Origin: Prosapia bicincta
Taxonomy: Eukaryota; Arthropoda; Insecta; Hemiptera; Cercopidae
DNA: 64,000 bases
Reading direction: 5' to 3'
Assembly: GCA_036971475.1 (NCBI GenBank)
Contig: JBAIZL010000001.1
Span: 94,014,983 to 94,078,982 of the forward strand
Positions within the stretch are counted from its first letter, which is position 1, and every line of letters begins with the position of its first letter. Under the pieces are notes generated by a model. The model made no database searches, was not told the origin of the DNA, and saw nothing but the letters and a program-made list of their open reading frames with translations. Below, one piece after another: positions 54,780 through 64,000 of this stretch. A program made the translations under genes and the position numbers.

Positions 54780-57700
54780 TTACCACCAAATCTATCCTTA
54801 ATGGATACTTTATAGGTATATAGAATTGGTGTATAAAATTACAGTAAAATCTATCCAGACTGAATACTATATAATCATTAATTTAATATCTGTATATATT
54901 AATTATGTATAAAATTACAGCATAATCTATTCTGACTGGATACTTTATAGGTATATTTTAATATAGATATATAGTAATGGTGTATAAAATTACAACCAAA
55001 TCTATCCTAACTGGATACTTTATAGGTATATTTTAATATAGGTATATAGTAATGGTGTCTAAAATTACAACCAAATCTATCCTGACTGGATACTTTATAG
55101 GGATATTTTAATATACGTATATAGGAATGTTGTATACAAATACAACGAATTTTATCTTGACTGGATTTTTTATAGGTATATTTTAATATTGGTATATAGC
55201 AATGTTGTATAAAATTACAACCAAATCTATCCTGACTGGATACTTTATAGGTATATTTTAATATTGGTATATAGCAATGTTGTATAAAATTACAACCAAA
55301 TCTATCCTGACTGGATACTTTATAGGTATATTTTAATATAGGTATATAGTAATGGTGTATAAAATTACAACCAAATCTATCCTGACTGGATATTTTATAG
55401 TTATATTTTAATATACGTATATAGTAATGGTGTATAAAATTACAACCAAATCTATCCTGACTGGATACTTTATAGGTATATTTTAATATAGGTATATAGT
55501 AATAGTGTAAAAAATTACAACCAAATCTATCCTGACTGGATACTTTATAGGTATATTTTAATATAGGTATATAGTAATGGTGTATAAAATTACAACCAAA
55601 TATATCCTGACTGGATACTTTATAGGTATATTTTAATATAGGTATATAGTAATGGTGTATAAAATTACAACCAATTTTATCCTGACTGGATACTTTATAG
55701 GTATATTTTAATATACGTATATAGTAATGTTGTATACATATACAACGAATTTTATCTTGACTGGATTTTTCATAGGTATATTTTAATATTGGTATATAAC
55801 AATGTTGTATAAAATTACAACCAAATCTATCCTGACTGGATACTTTATAGGTATATTTTAATATAGATATATAGTAATGGTGTATAAAATTACAACCAAA
55901 TCTATCCTAACTGGATACTTTATAGGTATATTTTAATATAGGTATATAGTAATGGTGTACAAAATTACAACCAAATCTATCCTGACTGGATACTTTATAG
56001 GCATATTTTAATATACGTATATAGGAATGTTGTATACAAATACAACGAATTTTATCTTGACTGGATTTTTCATAGGTATATTTTAATATTGGTATATAGC
56101 AATGTTGTATAAAATTACAACCAAATCTATCCTGACTGAATACTTTATAGGTATATTTTAATATACGTATATAGTAATGTTGTATACAAATACAACGAAT
56201 TTTATCTTGACTGGATTTTTCATAGGTATATTTTAATATTGGTATATAGCAATATTGTATAAAATTACAACCAAATCTATCCTGACTGGATACGTTATAG
56301 GTATATTTTAATATAGGCATATAGTAATGGTGTATAAAATTACAACCAAATCTATCCTGACTGGATACTTTATAGGTATATTTTAATATAGGTATATAGT
56401 AATGGTGTATAAAATTACAACCAAATATATCCTGACTGGATACTTTATAGATATATTTTAATATAGGTATATAGTAATAGTGTAAAAAATTACAACCAAA
56501 TCTATCCTGACTGGATACTTTATAGGTATATTTTATTATAGGTATATAGTAATGGTGTATAAAATTACAACCAAATATATCCTGACTGGATAATTTATAG
56601 GTATATTTTAATATAGGTATATAGTAATGGTGTATAAAATTACAACCAAATCTATCCTGACTGGATACTTTATAGGCATATTTTAATATACGTATATAGG
56701 AATGTTGTATACAAATACAACGAATTTTATCTTGACTGGATTTTTCATAGGTATATTTTAATATTGGTATATAGCAATGTTGTATAAAATTACAACCAAA
56801 TCTATCCTGACTGGATACTTTATAGGTATATTTTAATATTGGTATATAGCAATGTTGTATAAAATTACAACCAAATCTATCCTGACTGGATACTTTATAG
56901 GTATATTTTAATATTGGTATAAAGCAATGTTGTATAAAATAACAACCAAATCTATCCTGACTGGATACTTTACAGGTATATTTTAATATTGGTATATAGC
57001 AATGTTGTATAAAATTACAACCAAATCTATCCTGACTGGATACTTTATAGGTATATTTTAATATTGGTATATAGCAATGTTGTATAAAATTACAAACAAA
57101 TCTATCCTGACTGGATACTTTATATTTTTATTTTAATATAGGTAGATAGTATTGGTGTATAAAATTACAACCAAATCTATCCTAACTGGATACTTTATAG
57201 GTATATTTTAATATAGGTATATAGTAATGGTGTATAAAATTACAACCAAATCTATCCTGACTGGATACTTTATAGGCATATTTTAATATACGTATATAGG
57301 AATGTTGTATACAAATACAACGAATTTTATCTTTACTGGATTTTTCATAGGTATATTTTAATATTGGTATATAGCAATGTTGTATAAAATTACAACCAAA
57401 TCTATCCTGACTGGATACTTTATAGGTATATTTTAATATTGGTAGATAGCAATGTTGTATAAAATTGCAACTAAATCTATCCTGACTGGATACTTTATAG
57501 GTATATTTTAATATAGGTATATAGTAATGGTGTATAAAATAACAACCAAATCTATCCTGACTGGATACTTTATAGGTATATTTTAATATAGGTATATAGT
57601 AATGGTGTATAAAATTACAACCAAATCTATCCTGACTGGATATTTTATAGTTATATTTTAATGTACGTATATAGTAATGGTGTATAAAATTAGAACCAAA

Positions 57701-60700
57701 TCTATCCTGACTGGATAGTTTATAGGCATATTTTAATATACGTATATAGTAATGTTGTATACAAATACATCGAATTTTATCTTGACTGGATTTTTCATAG
57801 GTATATTTTAATATTGGTATATAGCAATGTTGTATAAAATTACAACCAAATCTATCCTGACTGGATACTTCATAGGTATATTTTAATATAGGTATATAGC
57901 AATGTTGTATAAAATTACCACCAAATCTATCCTTAATGGATACTTTATAGGTATATAGAATTGGTGTATAAAATTACAGTAAAATCTATCCAGACTGAAT
58001 ACTATATAATCATTAATTTAATATCTGTATATATTAATTATGTATAAAATTACAGCATAATCTATTCTGACTGGATACTTTATAGGTATATTTTAATATA
58101 GATATATAGTAATGGTGTATAAAATTACAACCAAATCTATCCTAACTGGATACTTTATAGGTATATTTTAATATAGGTATATAGTAATGGTGTATAAAAT
58201 TACAACCAAATCTATCCTGACTGGATACTTTATAGGGATATTTTAATATACGTATATAGGAATGTTGTATACAAATACAACGAATTTTATCTTGACTGGA
58301 TTTTTCATAGGTATATTTTAATATTGGTATATAGCAATGTTGTATAAAATTACAACCAAATCTATCCTGACTGGATACTTTATAGGTATATTTTAATATT
58401 GGTATATAGCAATGTTGTATAAAATTACAACCAAATCTATCCTGACTGGATACTTTATAGGTATATTTTAATATAGGTATATAGTAATGGTGTATAAAAT
58501 TACAACCAAATCTATCCTGACTGGATATTTTATAGTTATATTTTAATATACGTATATAGTAATGGTGTATAAAATTACAACCAAATCTATCCTGACTGGA
58601 TACTTTATAGGTATATTTTAATATAGGTATATAGTAATAGTGTAAAAAATTACAACCAAATCTATCCTGACTGGATACTTTATAGGTATATTTTAATATA
58701 GGTATATAGTAATGGTGTATAAAATTACAACCAAATATATCCTGACTGGATACTTTATAGGTATATTTTAATATAGGTATATAGTAATGGTGTATAAAAT
58801 TACAACCAATTTTATCCTGACTGGATACTTTATAGGTATATTTTAATATACGTATATAGTAATGTTGTATACATATACAACGAATTTTATCTTGACTGGA
58901 TTTTTCATAGGTATATTTTAATATTGGTATATAACAATGTTGTATAAAATTACAACCAAATCTATCCTGACTGGATACTTTATAGGTATATTTTAATATA
59001 GATATATAGTAATGGTGTATAAAATTACAACCAAATCTATCCTAACTGGATACTTTATAGGTATATTTTAATATAGGTATATAGTAATGGTGTACAAAAT
59101 TACAACCAAATCTATCCTGACTGGATACTTTATAGGCATATTTTAATATACGTATATAGGAATGTTGTATACAAAAACAACGAATTTTATCTTGACTGGA
59201 TTTTTCATAGGTATATTTTAATATCGGTATATAGCAATGTTGTATAAAATTACAACCAAATCTATCCTGACTGAATACTTTATAGGTATATTTTAATATA
59301 CGTATATAGTAATGTTGTATATAAATACAACGAATTTTATCTTGACTGGATTTTTCATAGGTATATTTTAATATTGCTATATAGCAATGTTGTATAAAAT
59401 TACAATCAAATCTATCCTGACTGGATACTTTATAGGTATATTTTAATATAGGCATATAGTAATGGTGTATAAAATTACAACCAAATCTATCCTGACTGGA
59501 TACTTTATAGGTATATTTTAATATAGGTATATAGTAATGGTGTATAAAATTACAACCAAATCTATCCTGACTGGATACTTTATAGGTATATTTTAATATA
59601 GGTATATAGTAATAGTGTAAAAAATTACAACCAAATCTATCCTGACTGGATATTTTATAGTTATATTTTAATATACGTATATAGTAATGGTGTATAAAAT
59701 TAGAACCAAATCTATCCTGACTGGATACTTTATAGGCATATTTTAATATACGTATATAGTAATGTTGTATACATATACAACGAATTTTATCTTGACTGGA
59801 TTTTTCATAGGTATATTTAATATTGGTATATAGCAATGTTGTATAAAATTACAACCAAATCTATCCTTAATGGATACTTTATAGGTATATAGAATTGGTG
59901 TATAAAATTACAGTAAAATCTATCCTGACTGGATACTTTATAGGTATATTTTAATATAGGTAGATAGTAATGGTGTATAAAATTACAACCAAATCTATCC
60001 TGACTGGATACTTTATAGGTATATTTTAATATAGGTAGATAGTAATGGTGTATAAAATTATAACCAAATCTATCCTGACTGGATATTTTATAGGTATATT
60101 TTAATATACGTATATAGTAATGTTGTATGCAAATACAACGAATTTTATCTTGACTGGATTTTTCATAGGTATATTTTAATATTGGTATATAGCAATGTTG
60201 TATAAAATTACAACCAAATCTATCCTGACCTGATACTTCATAGGTATATTTTAATATAGGTATATAGCAATGTTGTATAAAATTACAACCAAATCTATCC
60301 TTAATGGATACTTTATAGGTATATAGAATTGGTGTATAAAATTACAGTAAAATCTATCCAGACTGAATACTATATAATCATTAATTTAATATCTGTATAT
60401 ATTAATTATTTATAAAATTACAGCATAATCTATTCTGACTGGATACTTTATAGGTATATTTTAATATAGATATATAGTAATGGTGTATAAAATTACAACC
60501 AAATCTATCCTAACTGGATACTTTATAGGTATATTTTAATATAGGTATATAGTAATGGTGTATAAAATTACAACCAAATCTATCCTGACTGGATACTTTA
60601 TAGGCATATTTTAATATACGTATATAGGAATGTTGTATACAAATACAACGAATTTTATCTTGACTGGATTTTTCATAGGTATATTTTAATATTGGTATAT

Positions 60701-60900
60701 AGCAATGTTGTATAAAATTACAACCAAATCTATCCTGACTGGATACTTTATAGGTATATTTTAATATTGGTATATAGCAATGTTGTATAAAATTACAACT
60801 AAATCTATCCTGACTGGATACTTTATAGGTATATTTTAATATAGGTATATAGTAATGGTGTATAAAATTACAACCAAATATATCCTGACTGGATACTTTA
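54780..60900. repeat. HOR pair with 3,134-bp spacing
   Basis: Marks repeat at an offset of 3,134 bp. Examples are attaccaccaaatctatcctt (54780 and 57914), ttatagggatatttt (near 55096 and 58230) and the E subfamily 3 block (54.89 and 58.02 kb). The second unit merges near 59-60.4 kb with sequence like 42.7-43.7 and 48.1-49.1 kb. Boundaries are approximate. Confidence 0.6.
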
Positions 60901-63900
60901 TAGGTATATTTTAATATAGGTATATAGTAATGGTGTATAAAATTACAACCAAATATATCCTGACTGGATACTTAATAGGTATATTTTAATATAGGTATAT
61001 AGCAATGTTGTATAAAATTACAACCAAATCTATCCTTAATGGATACTTTATAGGTATATAGAATTGGTGTATAAAATTACAGTAAAATCTATCCAGACTG
61101 GATGCTATATAGGCATTATTTTAATATCTGTATATATTAATTATGTATAAAATTACAGCATAATCTATTCTGACTGGATATTTTATAGGTATGTTTTCAT
61201 ATAGATATATAGTAATGATGTATAAAATGACAGTAAAATCTATCCTCACTTGATACTTTATAGGTATATTTTATATAGGTATATAGTAATGTTGTATAAA
61301 ATTACAGCAAATTCTATCCTCACTTGATACTTTATAGGTATATTTTAATATACGTATATAGTAATGTTGTATACAAATACAACGAATTTTATCTTGACTG
61401 GATTTTTCATAGGTATATTTTAATATTGGTATATAGCAATGTTGTATAAAATTACAACCAAATCTATCCTGACTGGATACTTTGTAGGTATATTTTAATA
61501 TAGGCATATAGTAATGGTGTATAAAATTACAACCAAATCTATCCTGACTGGATACTTTATAGGTATATTTTAATATAGGTATATAGTAATGGTGTATAAA
61601 ATTACAACCAAATCTATCCTGACTGGATACTTTATAGGTATATTTTAATATAGGTATATAGTAATGGTGTATAAAATTACAACCAAATATATCCTGACTG
61701 GATACTTTATAGGTATATTTTAATATAGGTATATAGTAATGGTGTATAAAATTACAACCAATTTTATCCTGACTGGATACTTTATAGGTATATTTTAATA
61801 TACGTATATAGTAATGTTGTATACAAATACAACGAATTTTATCTTGACTGGATTTTTCATAGGTATATTTTAATATTGGTATATAACAATGTTGTATAAA
61901 ATTACAACCAAATCTATCCTGACTGGATACTTTATAGGTATATTTTAATATAGATATATAGTAATGGTGTTCAAAATTACAACCAAATCTATCCTAACTG
62001 GATACTTTATAGGTATATTTTAATATAGGTATATAGTAATGGTGTATAAAATTACAACCAAATCTATCCTGACTGGATACTTTATAGGCATATTTTAATA
62101 TACGTATATAGGAATGTTGTATACAAATACAATGAATTTTATCTTGACTGGATTTTTCATAGGTATATTTTAATATTGGTATATAGCAATGTTGTATAAA
62201 ATTACAACCAAATCTATCCTGACTGAATACTTTATAGGTATATTTTAATATACGTATATAGTAATGTTGTATACAAATACAACGAATTTTATCTTGACTG
62301 GATTTTTCATAGGTATATTTTAATATTGGTATATAGCAATATTGTATAAAATTACAACCAAATCTATCCTGACTGGATACTTTATAGGTATATTTTAATA
62401 TAGGTATATAGTAATGGTGTATAAAATTACAACCAAATATATCCTGACTGGATAATTTATAGGTATATTTTAATATAGGTATATAGTAATGGTGTATAAA
62501 ATTACAACCAAATCTATCCTGACTGGATACTTTATAGGCATATTTTAATATACGTATATAGGAATGTTGTATACAAATACAACGAATTTTATCTTGACTG
62601 GATTTTTCATAGGTATATTTTAATATTGGTATATAGCACTGTTGTATAAAATTACAACCAAATCTATCCTGACTGGATACTTTATAGGTATATTTTAATA
62701 TTGGTATATAGCAATGTTGTATAAAATTACAACCAAATCTATCCTGACTGGATACTTTATAGGTATATTTTAATATTGGTATATAGTAATGGTGTATAAA
62801 ATTACAACCAAATCTATCCTGACTGGATATTTTATAGTTATATTTTAATATAGGTATATAGCAATGTTGTATAAAATTACAACCAAATCTATCCTTAATG
62901 GATACTTTATAGGTATATAGAATTGGTGTATAAAATTACAGTAAAATCTATCCAGACTGAATACTATATAATCATTAATTTAATATCTGTATATATTAAT
63001 TATGTATAAAATTACAGCAAAATCTATTCTGACTGGATACTTTATAGGTATATTTTAATATAGATATATAGTAATGGTGTATAAAATTACAACCAAATCT
63101 ATCCTAACTGGATACTTTATAGGTATATTTTAATATAGGTATATAGTAATGGTGTATAAAATTACAACCAAATCTATCCTGACTGGATACTTTATAGGGA
63201 TATTTTAATATACGTATATAGGAATGTTGTATACAAATACAACGAATTTTATCTTGACTGGATTTTTCATAGGTATATTTTAATATTGGTATATAGCAAT
63301 GTTGTATAAAATTACAACCAAATCTATCCTGACTGGATACTTTATACGTATATTCTAATATTGGTATATAGCAATGTTGTATAAAATTACAACTAAATCT
63401 ATCCTGACTGGATACTTTATAGGTATATTTTAGTATAGGTATATAGTAATGGTGTATAAAATTACAACCAAATATATCCTGACTGGATACTTTATAGGTA
63501 TATTTTAATATAGGTATATAGTAATGGTGTATAAAATTACAACCAAATATATCCTGACTGGATACTTAATAGGTATATTTTAATATAGGTATATAGCAAT
63601 GTTGTATAAAATTACAACCAAATCTATCCTTAATGGATACTTTATAGGTATATAGAATTGGTGTATAAAATTACAGTAAAATCTATCCAGACTGGATGCT
63701 ATATAGGCATTATTTTAATATCTGTATATATTAATTATGTATAAAATTACAGCATAATCTATTCTGACTGGATATTTTATAGGTATGTTTTCATATAGAT
63801 ATATAGTAATGATGTATAAAATGACAGCAAAATCTATCCTCACTTGATACTTTATAGGTATATTTTATATAGGTATATAGTAATGTTGTATAAAATTACA

Positions 63901-64000
63901 GCAAAATCTATCCTCACTTGATACTTTATAGGTATATTTTAATATACGTATATAGTAATGTTGTATACAAATACAACGAATTTTATCTTGACTGGATTTT
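60600..64000. repeat. Right-edge HOR pair, 2,594-bp spacing, divergent monomers
   Basis: The order C/B, TATTGG monomer, attacaactaaatc, tacttaatagg, D, E subfamily 4, F, then two cctcacttgata monomers occurs at 60.6-61.4 kb and again at 63.2-64.0 kb. One of the last monomers has ttttatataggt, a 2-bp shortening. The second copy is cut off by the end of the window. Confidence 0.7.
61008..61217. repeat. D-E-F marker block, E subfamily 4
   Basis: D is 61008-61066, E is 61067-61142 and F is 61143-61217. E has ggatgctatataggcattat, unlike every E to its left. F carries ggtatgttttcatatag. The same block recurs near 63.6-63.81 kb at an offset of 2,594 bp. It is followed in both places by monomers containing cctcacttgata. 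Confidence 0.8.

Larger units (their letters stand above)
44857..64000. repeat. 75-bp satellite DNA array, right block
   Basis: The same satellite resumes directly after the inserted element, in the same orientation and in register with the left block. The last left-hand bases (ctttatag) and the first right-hand bases (ataggtatatttt) join into a normal monomer once one ATAG is removed. The array runs to the window edge, so its end is not seen. This block uses a different E-monomer subfamily from the left block. It carries the most divergent monomers, with cctcacttgata, at about 61.2-61.35 and 63.8-63.95 kb. Confidence 0.98.

Noticed and set aside
1..64000. CRISPR array
   Set aside because: Repeats are directly adjacent 75-mers with no unique spacers and no cas genes. 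Variation is by monomer subtype.
1..64000. CENP-B box or known centromere motif
   Set aside because: The canonical motif needs TTCG and CGGG cores. The monomers contain no such combination and type A has no CpG at all.
1..64000. tRNA, rRNA or SINE-type promoter
   Set aside because: I saw no cloverleaf, A/B box or rRNA-like sequence in the satellite or in the inserted element.

Overview
This window is almost entirely satellite DNA. About 62.9 kb of 64 kb is a head-to-tail array of an AT-rich monomer of 75 bp (roughly 25% GC for the commonest form, counted by hand), or some 830-840 monomers. All face the same way and form higher-order repeats (HORs). The only non-satellite DNA is one 1,131-bp insertion at 43726-44856. 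I see no credible protein-coding gene, rRNA, tRNA or CRISPR array. The genome is eukaryotic: long HOR satellite, an LTR-like insertion, and spliceosomal-type GT-AG signals including a possible 77-bp intron. The short intron and a TCAGTT initiator-like site would fit an invertebrate, but the species cannot be read from the sequence, and a centromeric or heterochromatic location is inference.

Monomer types, with unit start set at the (g/t)tgtataaaa box: A (75 bp, commonest); C (75 bp, ends with the palindrome ATATACGTATAT) followed by B (75 bp, begins ttgtatacaaatacaacgaa), giving a 150-bp dimer; a TATTGG-type 75-mer; D (58-59 bp, lacks one 16-bp unit); E (76 bp, contains tatccagactg and atatctgtatata); F (75 bp, contains cagcataatctattctg). 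D-E-F travel together as a block of about 210 bp that marks HOR boundaries at 22-23 places.

Layout. 1-4370: A monomers and C/B dimers with no D/E/F blocks. 4370-8955: a 2,293-bp tandem duplication. 8955-15350: closely spaced D-E-F blocks. 15350-18900: a 1,784-bp tandem duplication. A long segment recurs at about 12.7, 18.6 and 25.1 kb. 27965-43160: three copies of a large HOR, two of 5,519 bp and a third of about 4,153 bp that lacks an internal 1,366-bp duplication. 43726-44856: a solo-LTR-like insertion with TGTAACA...TGTTACA ends and a 4-bp ATAG target-site duplication; matching empty sites at 46626 and 49069 confirm it. 44857-64000: further HOR units with another subfamily of E monomers, and more divergent monomers near 61.2 and 63.8 kb.

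Long minus-strand open frames (up to 528 codons) exist only because 75 is divisible by 3 and one frame of the monomer has no stop. I do not annotate them as genes. The main points of interest are the 16-bp slippage unit giving 59/75/91-bp monomers, a conserved TATCC-N5-GGATA dyad, the ordered drift of E subfamilies along the array, the nested unequal-exchange history of the 5.5-kb HORs, and the inserted element with promoter-like and splice-like signals.
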